Of a DNA stretch of 64,000 bases, positions 49,912-62,185 are shown in pieces (position 1 is the stretch's first letter; the number at the start of each line of letters is the position of its first letter). The stretch is from Gelatoporia subvermispora B (lineage: Eukaryota > Basidiomycota > Agaricomycetes > Polyporales > Gelatoporiaceae), in NCBI GenBank assembly GCA_000320605.2, contig KB445793.1, forward strand, positions 62,001 to 126,000, in the 5' to 3' direction. The notes beneath the pieces are model-generated. The model was given only the letters and a program-made list of their open reading frames with translations. It was not told the origin of the DNA and did not search any database. Position numbers and translations under genes: made by a program.

Positions 49912-51524
49912 ATGGATATCTCGCTGTTGCTTAGTGGCAGCCTCGAGTACGCCCTGTCCGATCACCTTGCGAGCCCATCCTAATACTCAATAATGCCCGA
50001 CCCAGCGCTTCTGTTCTACGATTACCTGGCGACGCTTCCGCGCGAGGTTGATCTCATGTGGGCCCGAAATCTCAACTGCGCAACGCTGTTGTTTCACTCA
50101 AATCGTGTAATGAGCCTGCTATGGGCCGCTGCTATGCTGGTACAAGGTTTCGTCATTCCGAATAACATCACAGTAAGTCCCATTATATCCTATGGAATCG
50201 TGGTCTAATGTTTGTGACCCGCAGAGGTAGTGTCCATATTCTCTGTGGCCTAGGTCGCAAAGCAGTCGAACATCCCCCTTCCTCCTGTAGCTGCATAGCA
50301 CTCAACAACGATCTCGTGCAGACTCTTGGTCTGGTTTTGTTCACAGTATTCGCAGGTAGGCTCCGCTAAATCATCATAAGCCAACGCACTACTCATATGA
50401 TATACTAGCATTTTCAGCGGTGCGGACATATGCGATCGGAGGCGGAGGATGGATCCTATCATCGATTGTCTTCCTGCTAGGTATGGCTCCCGTGGCTACA
50501 AACATCGTAAGAAAGGGTTTACTTGGCCGTTTACTCGAGTCATTGAACATCCCACGTTAGTATGGCAATATCGTAAAAGTCTGGTATGCAATGGATGACC
50601 TACCTTTGGTCGGCATCACCTGTGTCACTGGGGTTGATTACTCGGAGGCTACTAGCAATATGTAAGTCTCCTACGGATAGCTTGATGACTTTGACATTTG
50701 ACCCTGCTCCGCTTTTGGCTTATAGATGTACGTTGCGACTGCATTGATCAAGTCGTGGGATACTAATGTACGGCCCAAAGTGACAATTGTCACCCGGGTA
50801 TCCGTGATCACCTCTGATGTGATCGTCCTGTTTGTCACCTGGTGGAGGACATTCAATATGAGACGTCGTGTCGAAGACTCTGCGATCAAGACGCCGCTGC
50901 ACACAATGCTCCTCCGAGACGGTGAGCCCCATAGCCGGTAACAAGATATAAGTGTTGTCGAAGCTCACGCATTTAGTAGGTACCATATATTTTGCGTATG
51001 TGACAGTCATCTAGTATCGTTATATTACGCAACGTCTAAACTGGAGCCCGCTACCAGTTTGTCACTGTGCACGAGCATCATTAACATAGTAGGCCTTACG
51101 ACGAACGTATGTTCCTGCCCTTATCAATCCCATGTCGTGACCGTATCTGAGTCCACGCGCACAGGTCTTTGCCTATGCCGCTGCATTTGTCACTCCGTGA
51201 GCTGTTCGGATACTAACTCCACCCCTGTTGTGTTTGACTTATCGTTTCTTGTCCAGGCTTGCGTCGGTCATCATGTCGCATTTCTTTCTCAACCTACGCC
51301 AGGTCGCCTACGGGCGGGATCTCCAACCTACGAGCCAGAGACCATCGTTCGTCCGTTCACAATACAGTTCGATCGAGTTCTTGGACAATATGGGAGAGTT
51401 TCTCGACCATGACAATATGGAGTACCGCGATGAAGAATGGTTAGATGCAGATGATAGTGAAGTCCAGCATGAGATGCGTCGCGCATCTTCGTCGTCGGCT
51501 CAGCACGGGCCGGATGAGGCTTGA
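49912..51524 (+). CDS. DUF6533-family seven-helix membrane protein
   Basis: The core segment is clear: LLFYDYLATLPREVDLMWARN and CATLLFHSNRVMSLLWAAAML (50000-50160). Then a helix exon ending in a GTAAG-type donor, the exon around 50400-50500 with VRTYAIGGGGWILSSIVFLLGMAPVATN, and 50727-50921 with YVATALIKSWDT, VSVITSDVIVLFVTWWRTFNMRR and KTPLHTMLLRDG. A short exon follows with TIYFAYVTVI. The last exon (51250-51524) has SVIMSHFFLNLRQVAY, RPSFVRSQYSS, the tail motif NMGEFLDHD, and a disordered acidic end. The start is put at MDISLLLSGS (49912) from resemblance only; the join to the core exon was not settled. Function unknown. Confidence 0.75.
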
Positions 51525-51699
51525 GGTTGTCTTGTAGCTGATGATATTACCAAGTAAGACCAGATAGTATATGCGAGTATAATAATGGACGTGATTACTG
51601 GCTCCTTTTGTAGAATATAAATACAGTGCAACCTCCTGTCAGATTCAATGAAGTTGGCGGATTGACAATATTGAGTGGAGAGTTGAACATACTACGGTT

Positions 51700-52930
51700 A
51701 CGACAATCAGTATATTCAAACCATGGATGTTGCGACACTTTTACTGTCAAGATCCTACCCCTAGGGCAATATCCCAGCAATTTCTGACAGATCTGTCAGT
51801 AGCACGACCTCCGCTTACACGAGGCACAACCCCATCCTTTCGGTCATGCTCCCTTCGTCCACATGTGGAGCATCATCTTGCCGCCCTTTCTCGCGCAGCT
51901 TTTGATGGAGAGAACTTTGGACTGTATGTTGGAGCACTCCCTGCGCCCTCTGCTGCTCTTCAGGTTTCAGTACGCCTCTGTCATCGAATCATATATGTCG
52001 CGCCTCTCACGCATCCCACCACGAGCCCGGGAGTCTGCCCAATTTTCTGACGGCCTGTTTCAGGATAAACGTGTCGTGTTTGAAGAATGGGTCGAAGAGC
52101 GATGGTCCCGCTCGAATCTCGAAAATAGACAAGCCAGGGCCCAATTGCTCGAAGCGAAGCTAAGTTTCGAGTCGAGCAACGCTTCGGGAGCGAGGTAATG
52201 AAGCGGAGCAGCGGGAATGTAGCCTTGCGGAGGACAGTCTAGAAGAAAGGCTTGTCCGAGACTGACTAGCTGGATATCCTCTTGGAGTAGCGATGGAAGG
52301 GAGAGGCACATGGTGCTGGCGGGAGCGACAACCTCTACGGGCGCATGAGGACTCGCAGGGTCGCCGCCATGAGTGACTACGTCATCGGTTTCCGGGCTAC
52401 CCAACTGCTGGTAGACGTCGTCGTCCGACAACTGAGCAAGAATGTTCGATGATGTGATGTCTACACGACAACTCGAATGCGTCAGTCAGCCGCTGTGAAG
52501 ATGGGGTGCCCGAAACGGACCTCCATGGACAATCCCCGCAGAGTGCAGAAGCCCCGCCACACTGACCACTTGCTTCGCTATTTTCCTCCCAAGGTTCTCT
52601 CGAAGTCATCTGCTACTAGAAACTCTTCCTGGGCAATCCAGCATTGAGCGTAAGCTAGGCCCAGAAATGGGACAATGGGCCACAGATGGAATCCATTCGG
52701 GCTGATATGTGGAAAGAACGTTTCCTCTTTGCCATGAGGATGGACGGCCGGGGACATTCTTTCCAGTAGGGGGGGATGTGTATGTCCGCAATCTCATTGC
52801 TGCGCTTGGATGGCAATTTGGCGGACAAGACCTTCAGTGACAACGCAGCTTAGTGGTTTCGAGTGAGCCAGATAGTCGATGTACTACTGGGCCTACATAT
52901 GTGTAGGATCGTATATCGACCCTCGCTTCC
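51700..52930 (-). pseudogene. Decayed SRPK-like protein kinase
   Basis: Minus-strand kinase order is complete but broken. N-lobe: STIWLTRN then SLKVLSAKLPSKRSNEIADI (about 52790-52885). Hinge: CGPLSHFW in one frame and GPSLRSMLDCP in the next. Catalytic loop: LLHSAGIVHGGPFRA, where family members have HGDxxxxN, so the Asp is gone. Spacer: LSDDDVYQQLGSPETDDVV. Activation segment: IQLVSLGQAFLLDCPPQGYIPAAPLHYLAPEAL (the DFG Asp is Ser), then LSFASSNWALAC. A one-base deletion follows; the next frame gives FEIRAGPSLFDPFFKHD and LGRLPGSWWDA, then stops. Further scraps KLREKGRQDD and MLGYCPRGRILTVKVSQHPWFEY reach about 51710. At least one frameshift, several stops and loss of catalytic residues make it a pseudogene. 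Plus-strand frames across it are antisense shadows. Confidence 0.82.
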
Positions 52931-54234
52931 CATCTTGAGAGTGTCCACAAACATAGTCCTCTACGCGATGGTTGTCGACGGTGTTGACTGAGACTCGAGA
53001 ACGCGCTAGGAATCATCACACAGTCATGTGATATCGTTCGTAACTGGAAAGAGCCCAGAGGATTGAAACTGTGATGGCACAGTTCAAGCTTTGACTCACT
53101 TTGACTGTTTGGATACGTGGCAACGCTGTTGAATGACATACAATCAATGCACCTGACTCATGCTTATTCTAATCAACCACTATGAAGAGCCATCCTGCCC
53201 TCGCTGGTTGTCGCTTGGACGAACTCTAATCTGAGGGCGACCGACGCTTCGGACCATTGGTCGCTTCTTCCAATTTATCAGCTTCCGATATCAACGTGAG
53301 TGCTATTCGAGTGACTCTGGCTGATAAATGAATGGATCGTGATGACAGCATGTCGATCTTTTTCCAGGAAGCCACAGCAAAATGTGGAAATGAACGTGCT
53401 ACAAATCAAAGTCCTCTTGGGTGTTGTGAGTTGTTCGACCCTTCGTCAGACATCGGTACTTGGGCCTGGATGTTTGCCGGAGAGGTTGGATAAACTACCA
53501 GTCTCGTCATTGTTGTAACATCACGCACATGCCATGACCACTGCTCGTCATGTGGAAGACCGCGAACCTTCCCGCATGAGAGCTCATGGCATTCGAGTTC
53601 GGTGAGCCAAACATCTGCATGTGCAACCACAGTCGATATCTCACGTTATGTCCAGGTTTGAGTGGTCTTCTGTACATCTTGAAAGCGTTGAGAAGTCGAT
53701 TGTCAAGATATTTATTGCCATTAGGGCGCATGATAGACCCTCGTGGCGGGGATTCTCTCGTCATCATCCCAGGAACTGGAGCAGCACGTCGACTCAGATC
53801 AATCATACCCATATCATTCGGGTTCTGTTATGTGCTGGTGTGCACGTTCTGGAGTATGCAGTGAGGGCTTGCGTAGTACGCAAGCGAGATGAGGTGTCTC
53901 ATCGCAACGTGTTGCCCGGAAGATATTCGTATGGACGCTCCTGCTAGCTTAAAGTTCCCCGTCGTGGGATAAGAGCGGCCTTCTGACTGATAACAACACG
54001 ACATCATGGGTGAAGTCCGCAGGCTGTCTGTCACAGGGAGGGACCCTATTACTGTATGTATCATCCAGAAGTAAGTTGTGTTTTCCTTGAGGGTGACGAA
54101 CAAGTGCCAGAGAAAGTTTAATTCAGTCCTTCTGAAGCTTATTGTAGCAGTTATAATGGTCAGCCGAAAGGTGCGTCTATAGAGCTCGGGGCCTCACTAC
54201 TCGCACGTTTCTGTAAACTCTCAGAGTCCACAGA
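52931..54234. other. Intergenic with no recognisable gene
   Basis: About 1.3 kb between the kinase relic and the next DUF6533 gene. Frames on both strands at 53500-53950 have no known motif. May be degraded coding DNA. Confidence 0.35.
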
Positions 54235-56005
54235 ATGTCTCAAGCGTTCGGTTCCAAGGCCGCCGAAGAATTGGTCAGCAATTGGGAGTCATTGTCAGTA
54301 CCATCCCTGTCACTAGAGACATCGCTTATGCTGAATGGCATATAGCTGGATCCAGAATTGCTGTGTAGTTGCCGCACTCGGTATGCCACGCTCTTAACTC
54401 CGTTATGCACCACATGTCTCAGCGTTGTCTGGTATAGCTCTCATCCTCTACAACCATGTCAGCACCTTCACTAGCGAAGTCGAACTTATGTGGCGCCGCA
54501 GTCTCAATAGCGTCACCTTGATATTCCATCTGAATCGCTGGGTCACCCTCATGTGGGGTATGGTCACATTGATGTACTACAATTTCTTGCCCCTCCATGT
54601 TGCTGTCTCGGTGAGCTCGTTTCACGCATTCGTTTGTCGTGACTCATTCTCACATACCGATAGAGGTCTGTCTTACGACCGCGTCGTGGCATGCGGGTCC
54701 ACTAACGCAGAGCTCACATAGCTGCATCGCGGTGAACTCCTTCAGGGTCGCCATCATTTTGTTGTTGCTCTCCATCTGGGCAGGTAAGTCCTCAGCTTTC
54801 TCAATCTCAATGCATATTCTCCTAACAGTACTGCGTGTCATAGGATTCTCAAGTATTCGCATCTATGCGGTCAGTGGCGGTAGTTGGCTACTTGCCTGTA
54901 CGGTCTGGATGCTCAGCATGGTGCCCGTAGGCACAAACGCCGTAAGAGTTCTATGTAAATATCGGGTCTTCTTTTCTAATGCTGTCTTCCTTTGTAGTAC
55001 CTCCTCCTTACAACTCTGGGATGGCAGGTAGATATATCTGGACTTGGGGCGCAGTGTGTTGACCCAAGCAGGGTGACTCAAGCCATGGACACCAAGTAGG
55101 TCTCGACAGCTATTAGGAGAAAAGGCTGACGTTTATTACGTTCCCAGATGTACGTCGAAGACGTTATGATGATTGCACATTCTGAGCTTATGATTTACAG
55201 TTGTTCTTGGCACCCGTATCTGCCTCATAGGCTCCGATCTCATCCTTCTATCTATCACATGGGCGAGAACGTATGCTACAAAGCGACAAGCGGACGAAGT
55301 ACGGATGGCTACACCGGTCACAACACTGTTACTTCGAGATGGTGAGATGTTCCACCTGAGCTTGTCCAATGGTTCTTACATTTCATATTCTCAGGAACCA
55401 TTTACTTTCTGTACGCCAAGTTTGCATAATTCGATGTGTCGACGTTGACGTCCGAGATAAAAGAGGGCTGTTGTGTCTGAATGTAGTCAATATGGTCGGA
55501 CTTTCGACGAATGTGAGCACCGACTATTCCTCCCGAGGCACAAATTGACATACTACATCTAGGTCTTTGCCTACGCGGGCGGCTTTACATTTCCGTAAGT
55601 ACTGCTGAGCTCTCCGCGTTTTGTCTTTCACACTTCTGTAGGTTGTCGTCGATCATAATATCTCACTTCCTTCTCAAGCTTCGCCATGTAGTTGGCGACC
55701 GGTCTCACGAGACCAGCGAAAGTCAATCGCAACCATCCACAGTTCGCTTTGCGTCTTTCGTCGATAATATGGGCGAACTTTTGGATTACGGGTTCGAGCG
55801 ACCCGATGCCTACGGCGATGACATGATCGAAGATCCGGGAGCATTCGGAAGCTTTGATCTTCCTGATCCTTACAAGGAGCCTGAAGTGAAGGATGACAGT
55901 GCATCTATCATGCTTGTTACTGCTTCCGAAAATATCGATACAGACGCAATCGTTTCCCTCGAGCGCGGTGTAGCATCTACTTGCGACTGTGGGGCGGCCA
56001 TGTAG
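54235..56005 (+). CDS. DUF6533-family seven-helix membrane protein (tandem copy A)
   Basis: Exon 1 MSQAFGSKAAEELVSNWESL, exon 2 SWIQNCCVVAAL, then the DUF6533 core LSGIALILYNHVSTFTSEVELMW with SVTLIFHLNRWVTLMWGMVTLMYY (54425-54600). Next SFRVAIILLLLSIWAG, SSIRIYAVSGGSWLLACTVWMLSMVPVGTNA (54840-54945), an exon near 55160-55340 with the helix before a KTPxxTxLLRDG-type motif, and the last exon (55643-56005) SSIIISHFLLKLRHVV, RFASFVDNMGELLDYG and an acidic disordered tail. Seven hydrophobic helices are expected. The nearest relative is the following gene at 57682, with matching intron positions. In the 55.15-55.35 kb exon the frame is hard to hold, so a recent lesion cannot be excluded. Confidence 0.78.
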
Positions 56006-57681
56006 ACAAGACGTAGACGTAGTCGAACTTCCCGAGTCTGTGGATTGTCTCTTGGGTTTTTACTGATACCTCGATGCCTCGGAAGCCTCTCAATACTGCT
56101 GTGACTATCTCTAGCTCCGTAGTGCGTAATTGTCTTGCAGATGTCTCGCATGATATACCAGCGCTCCACTGATATGAAATGGCAAGTGATCACAGGCGCA
56201 TCGTCCGGCGTCACTCGAGGTTCCGACCTATCCGATCTGATTCAATCCATGGTCCTTCTCGCTCGTTGTATCCCGTATTTCAATGGAGCCCTTTGGCACA
56301 TCTGTATCATGGGTGTCTCATGCTCCGCTTCTCTGCCGCCATTCCTGATTTGTGAAACGTAGCATGATAGTTACACTCTTGTTCAGGCCGACACAATTAG
56401 TGACCATCTGCAGTTTTCAGCTCACCGCGCAGGTCAACTGCTGCGTTGCATGCGCATATGCCAATCACACAAGTCACCTACAGCTGCGTGTCGTTTAGCC
56501 CATTTTAATGATGTCAGACGCGGAGATTAATCCATCTGTCGCATGTCTAAGTGTGATGATCTGCCACTCGCACTACGTGCCGGACACAGGAAAGTCGGCG
56601 AGAGTTATATATATACCCCGCGGCAGTCTGGGGCCGACTTCTCACAACTGACCAAGTGGTTCTCCTAGAAATCCTTCGTGATGGAGTATTCGATTAGCTC
56701 CAAGGTGATCGACCAGTTTTGATCATGCTAACCTTCTTGCACATATCTGGCCCGCGGAGCTATATCCTCCAGCAGATGGGTCTGTAGGCGAATGGTGACG
56801 CAAGCCGCAGGCGCGGTGAGCGTTTACGGGAAGGATCTCGCTTTTGAGGACCAGAATCCCCATTTGGACAGCGGTTGAAGACTTGACAGTCCGAGAAGCA
56901 CGGTAGGCTACATTATATTGACCCTGTGAGTTTCTCAGCTCGTGATGATCACTCGCAACGTAACATACATGTGGTTGTCTTCCCGGGCATCCTATGAACA
57001 ATCGCGCTCCCGCTGAATGATCCAGCTGTAGGTTGCATTTAACCCTGAATGTCATATCATTGGAAACAATACCGCAGTCAGAACAATCCTTCGAGCAATC
57101 ATATCCGTCGAGGAAGCCGATTCATGTCGCCACGAAGTTTGGGAGCAATCGATCGCATGACTCCTTCCACATATGGTACCTTACCACGTCTATCCAGGCA
57201 CTCGGTATCAGCCACTTGGCCGCCAAACGCCTCATGTGGAAAGGTATTCCCTCGCGTCCGATCTCGATTGCTCCCTACCTCCAACTGGTGGTGGCTTATA
57301 ACCCAATTTATTCTGCCGAGAGAAACACAAAGCAGCATTTATCACAAGAAGTAGAGTCCCCTGATCGTCTTGAGGTGCCTTAGATATCTATCCGTTCCTG
57401 ACTGCCCTCAATGCTTCCAACAGCATGCCTATGCAGTACTGACGATCTCTTGAAGCATGAGTATTACACAGATAGGATACAGGGGGAACACACAGCGAAG
57501 CGCGGCATAATCATTCAAGGGCCATGAGTTGCCGGTAATGGAAATCGCCAGCTGTCGTAGTGCTTTTGACAGCGGGCGCAATACCCCCCGTCCCCTCTTA
57601 TATCTATGCCTGCGCACCACATGAGCGGTCTTTGTGAAGCTCTTTAGCTACTCCGAAGATACTCTAGCGGGCCGACTGACC
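56006..57681. other. Intergenic between the tandem DUF6533 genes
   Basis: About 1.7 kb. A TATATATATA run at about 56609-56620 looks like a strong TATA box, yet only a 13-codon frame (MEYSISSKVIDQF, 56681) follows on plus. Frames at 57033-57383 have no known motif. It should hold the promoter of the next gene. Confidence 0.4.
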
Positions 57682-59433
57682 ATGTCGCAGACCTACCGAG
57701 GAGTGCCGACAGAACTTGTCACCGTCTGGAAATCTTTGTGAGTGGCGCAGAACATAGTATGGTCGAAGAGTCACCGAGCTCCTCGTTCATCAGCTGGATC
57801 CAGAACTGCTGTGTGGTTGCAGCACTCTGTAGGTTATCATAGGAATACCTTGGGATTAGTTCTGAAAGTAATTCATCCGCAGCTCTCATCGTCTACAATC
57901 ATGTTAGTACGATTACGAGCGAGTTCAATCTCATGTGGAAGCGCAAATTCAATAGCGTCACACTGCTGTTCTACTTGAATCGATGGTTCACCTTGATGTG
58001 GGGATTGGTGTCGCTTGTATATTACAATTTTCTTCCTTGGCACATTTCGGTTTCGGTAAGCATTCCGAATTTGAGCACGTTCGTTTGACCTATTGACCCG
58101 TTGCATTCTAGAGGTTGGCCGTTTGCTCCTCTCAGCCATTGCAGAGTTCTAATTTCATGACCCCATGTGCCATAGTTGTATTGGCTTCAATATCTTCCGA
58201 GTAGCGATTGTACTCTTTTTGTTCACAACGTGGGCCGGTATGTCATGTGTCTGATTGACTCGCACAGCTTTAATCCTTACCTATATAGCTTTTGCCTCTG
58301 TTCGAATCTACGCCGTCAGCGGAGGCAGCTGGTGGCTCGCATTCATCGTGTTCTGTCTGAGTTTGGTACCTGTAGGGACCAACGCGGTGAGCTCCGTTTA
58401 GTGTATAACCTGAGCACCAATTCTAACATCCCCATCTCTAGTTCTCACAATTTACGCCAATATCGTGGCAAGTGCAGCAGACCTCATTCGGAGCGCAGTG
58501 TGTAGATCCGCCTAGCATTACCCTGGCTCAAGACATACAGAGTGCGTCTGGAAGGATTGTCGAATTCCAGGTGCACTGACTGCCACGCTGCAGTCGAAAT
58601 CAGCACTCGCGTCTGCCTCATTGCCTCCGATCTGCTCTTGCTCTTTGTCACCTGGAGAAAGACGTATGGCATCAAACGGCAAGCTGAAGAGCACAAGATC
58701 AAGACGCCGCTAGTCACGATGTTGTTGCGAGACGGTTTGTATACTTCGACGAAATATATCCGCCAAATGAGCTAATGCTAGCGTTATCTCAGGAACTGTG
58801 TATTTTGTGTATGTTGAATGTCACCTGATCGACTGTGTAGATCTGAATCACTCATGATCGTGTTCGCAATCAGGGCATTACTTTGTTTAAACTTAGTCAA
58901 CATCATCGGACAAGTTACAAATGTGAGTCATAACACATACATATATATGAGATCAGCAGGCACAGACACTGATACGTGCGGTATAGGACTTTGTCTACGC
59001 TGGGGGATTTACACTCCCGTCAGTCTATACGCTCTCTATCTCATAAGGGCACGCGATAATCTTGACCAGACTTTCGTCTATCATTATCTCGCATTTCCTC
59101 TTGAAGCTTCGCTCTGTAGCCGACGGGCCAGTGCAAGACATCTCTACAAACGCACACATATCCTTTGGAGGGTCGCAGCGCTCTGCCATGCGATTCGCGT
59201 CATTCGTCGACAACATGGGCGAGCCCCTGGACTACGGATACGACAAGGAGCATCCTGATGGCGAAGAGCGTTACTCGATTCCAAAGTCGAGCGATGGCTC
59301 ACACACTGCCAGCTATTCAGGGGATTTGGATCTCAAGGACGATGCGGTGGTCGCCGCCACGCTCGTAACCGCCTTACATGTGCAAGACGTTGAGGCAGGC
59401 AGGGGTGTGGTGGAAACAAGCACGATCACCTGA
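57682..59433 (+). CDS. DUF6533-family seven-helix membrane protein (tandem copy B)
   Basis: Exon 1 MSQTYRGVPTELVTVWKSL, exon 2 SWIQNCCVVAAL, core ALIVYNHVSTITSEFNLMWKR and NSVTLLFYLNRWFTLMWGLVSLVYYNFLPWHISVS (57885-58055). Then VAIVLFLFTTWAG, ASVRIYAVSGGSWWLAFIVFCLSLVPVGTNA (58290-58388), ISTRVCLIASDLLLLFVTWRKTYGIKRQ and KIKTPLVTMLLRDG (58590-58737). The C-terminal exon (59062-59433) has SSIIISHFLLKLRSVADG, MRFASFVDNMGEPLDYG and a disordered tail. Exon layout and sequence closely match copy A, showing a tandem duplication. All frames are consistent; this is the best-preserved family member in the window. Function unknown; a receptor-like role is only a guess from topology. Confidence 0.82.
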
Positions 59434-60371
59434 CAATAGAGATCATTCTTCACACTATTTCTCGTCTTGAACGCATTGCGTGAGTACAATTTATTTCGTT
59501 GGACAAAGCTCATATCTACCTTCCTCGTGGTCAGCTTCTGGTCCGGGAAGATATGCAGAGAATGTCTGTCAGGTAAAACAGAGTGTTGTTGGGCAAATCT
59601 ATCGTCCATAAAGAGCTCCAATGTACTCAATGTTGCGTTGTCCACAATTCAAGGCATTTGAAAGGGAGTGTCGTATCCAGCGCATGAGCTACGAATATCA
59701 GGCTGATGCCGACTCGGCTGATTCAATTTCAGGGTCACCATTGAGTGCGAGTTCGCGACTTCGCATTGGCCAAGTTGGTTTGCCAGAGCATAGCATGCAA
59801 TCTGAATGAGCATCACTTTCGTGGGTGTTACATGGCGTCTGAAAGTTTGACAAAACACGCAAGCCTCGCTCCGAACCCGAGGACTGCCAGCAAGATATAA
59901 AGTACACTGCAAGACCATACCGGGCGATGGGAATTTCTCCACGTGTTTACCGCGTGGGTTGATGACATAACGGCGGCCATAGAATGCCGACGTTCAGCGC
60001 TTAGAGCCCTGAGTCCAGATCCGCATCTTACACCTTTCCTCTTTGGTCTCGACTCCTTTCCGCAACTTTTATGAAGTTAATTCATTTCTTGACTTGAAAG
60101 CCTAAACGTTCTACGTTGCCTACAATCAACATTATGCTCAAAGTTCATGCCAACAGATCCATAATAATGGGAATACTAACAAAAAATTGGACGAGTGCCG
60201 AGGCTCTACCACTGTGGCCCAGGCACACTAGTACGATCGACTTTAATTGCTCCTTGAAAGCTCTCCCCGCCAAGGCACCGCAGGGCACTCTCGCCCAGAC
60301 CTTAAAAATGCACTCGACTTCAATTCCTCGCTCCCTACCAGCACCCTGCTCTGCGCGACATCCCACCTAGA
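59434..60371. other. Intergenic, promoter side of the PriA-like gene
   Basis: About 0.9 kb with no recognised gene. A minus frame at 59649-59942 has no family motif. Confidence 0.4.
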
Positions 60372-61448
60372 ATGCGTCTTGCAGTGAAGCCGATTGTTCT
60401 CGCGCTCGCGCTGCCAGCTGTACACCTCGTCGCGGCAAGCAGCCTCACCCGTAGAGCGACCACTGACGTTTGCGCGAACGTCGTGAATCAACCACTGGCT
60501 GTTACAGTTAGTTCCGGCATACCTCCTGTTACCATTGGCCTCATCAGTACGTCGCCATCTCATTCGTGCTCCAATAGTTGCTCACCACGGTGCCATCGTG
60601 CAGATGTGTGCCTCTGCCTTTCCGGTATTTCCAACTTCCAAGACGCAAACATTGTAGCAGAAGCAGTGGGCGACATGTACCCCTATTGGTCTTGCGAATG
60701 CTCTGACAAATCTTCTCCCAGGCTGTAGCTGTTGCAGGTGTCTCCGCGACCACCACGTCCCTCACGAGCCTGGTAAGTCTCCTTCAAGTTCAAATTTCCC
60801 CATTCGATTGATTCTGACCTTGTTGAAGATCAACCGCTTGGGCGAGTCATGTACTTACCCAGACCACGCATCTCCGGTTTGCTCGGCCAGCAATCCGTGT
60901 GGGTTCAATTGTCAAGATGGCTTCACTGCGGACGCGAATAGCTGTGTGTGTGCGTCCCCCAACGTCGTGTGTAACGATGTGTGTGGTTCCTACCCAAACG
61001 GCTGCCCGACCACGGCGATGAACCCAGCGCGGCGGCGGGCGAGCGTCCGAAAGCGCGCACAGTGCGAGCCGGGCCTTACAGCGTGCGGCGTGTACAACTG
61101 GAAAAGTTCTGAAGGGTGGGAGTGTGTCGACACGAGATCCGATCTCGAGAGCTGTGCGTGTCGTCCAACCTATGATCTCGAATAACGGCTGACAGGGACG
61201 ATACAACAGGTGGTGGTTGCGCCATCCCGCTCCATTATGCATCTCCTCGTGGTGTTGACTGCACCGCGCTTCCCGGAGTCGCAGATGTTTCATGCAGAAC
61301 TGGATCATGCCTCGTCCACCGCTGCCTTCCGGGCTACCAGATCTCGCACGACGGTACCTTCTGCGTCCGCATCAGCCAGATTACGCACATGCACAACGAG
61401 GAGGACGCTGCCGCGTACGGCTTGGAGCATTTTCCTCTCAAAGTTTAG
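60372..61448 (+). CDS. PriA-like secreted cysteine-rich protein
   Basis: Homologous in layout to PriA, a protein abundant in young fruiting bodies of Lentinula; its biochemical role is not known. A signal peptide (MRLAVKPIVLALALPAVHLVAA) is followed by DVCANVVNQPLAVT, VCLCLSGISNFQDANIVAEAVGDM and, after further introns, INRLGESCTYPDHASPVC, NPCGFNCQDGFTADANSCVC and CNDVCGSYPNGCP (60840-61010). Then a short basic patch, RRRASVRKRA, and the C-terminal PriA domain: CEPGLTACGVYN, WECVDTRSDLESC (about 61060-61155) joined to GGCAIPLHYAS, VDCTALPGVADVSCRTGSCLVHRCLPGYQ, ending HFPLKV at 61448. Cys spacing suggests about ten disulphides. The basic patch could be a processing site for Kex2-type proteases. 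Intron borders are approximate. Confidence 0.85.
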
Positions 61449-61660
61449 CGGAGTATGATCGTCCACTATATGAGACATTTCATTGACCGGATTTAACCGC
61501 TCATAGACTTTTTTCAGTAAATTTTAATATTCATGCCTGTACTTTCGAGGCAGGCGCGCAAGGCCGCCGTCGCTTTGTAACGCCTCTTTCCATCGTCAAC
61601 ATCCTTCAAGCACACTATCGACATTGGCATACGTTCATATGAGGATGGACGCACAATTAA

Positions 61661-61700
61661 GCACATTGGGTCCCCAGTTCGCACATTGGGTCCCCAGTTC
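61661..61700. repeat. Perfect 20-base tandem repeat, two units
   Basis: GCACATTGGGTCCCCAGTTC occurs at 61661-61680 and again at 61681-61700 without a mismatch, in the 3' flank of the PriA-like gene. Probably a recent slippage duplication. Confidence 0.9.
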
Positions 61701-61789
61701 GCTGCGTCCGCGATCTATCTAGTAGGGGAGAGAACTATAGTCGTTATATTCACAAGGTGAGGCGAACGCCTTTATTGAGACCGTCTGCG

Positions 61790-62185
61790 TCAAATACCGG
61801 GTTCTATGACGTGTTCAGAGAAATGGTGAGTACTAAGGTATTCTGTCCACGTCCCAGGTCGAAGCTCTCTGTCCCACATTGTCCGCCCCGATAACGCAAT
61901 CTGCCCGAGCTTCCCTATCACATGTTCATTCGGGGCATGTGCGCATGCCGTCATGATCGGGGTGAAGCCCGACTGATTCGCGTGGAGAGAACAACAGTTG
62001 AACTGCTCCGCGAAGCCTGGGTGAACCACTCCTGTATACGGTATGATATAGCGCCTACCGGAATTATCCATTGATGATCGTATTTGCTTGGAAGGTATTG
62101 CGAAATGTGATGTCGTGCTCTGCCCAGCGCTTGGGCATGTTGGAACCCTCAAATTAGGACGAATGGCAGTAGATGTTGTCAGCAC
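61790..62185 (-). pseudogene. Ankyrin-repeat-like coding fragment
   Basis: A minus-strand frame contains NQSGFTPIMTACAHAPNEHVI, resembling one ankyrin unit (xxGxTPLxxAxxxGxxxxV), and GVVHPGFAEQFNCCSLHANQ before it. No neighbouring repeats complete the domain, and no credible start or intron pattern was found. The upstream half belongs to the direct repeat described next. Probably a remnant of a larger protein gene; the ankyrin reading rests on one unit. Confidence 0.35.

Noticed and set aside
51863..52198. A 111-codon plus frame (MWSIILPPFLAQLL)
   Set aside because: It is the antisense of the SRPK-like kinase pseudogene, whose motifs read clearly on the minus strand.
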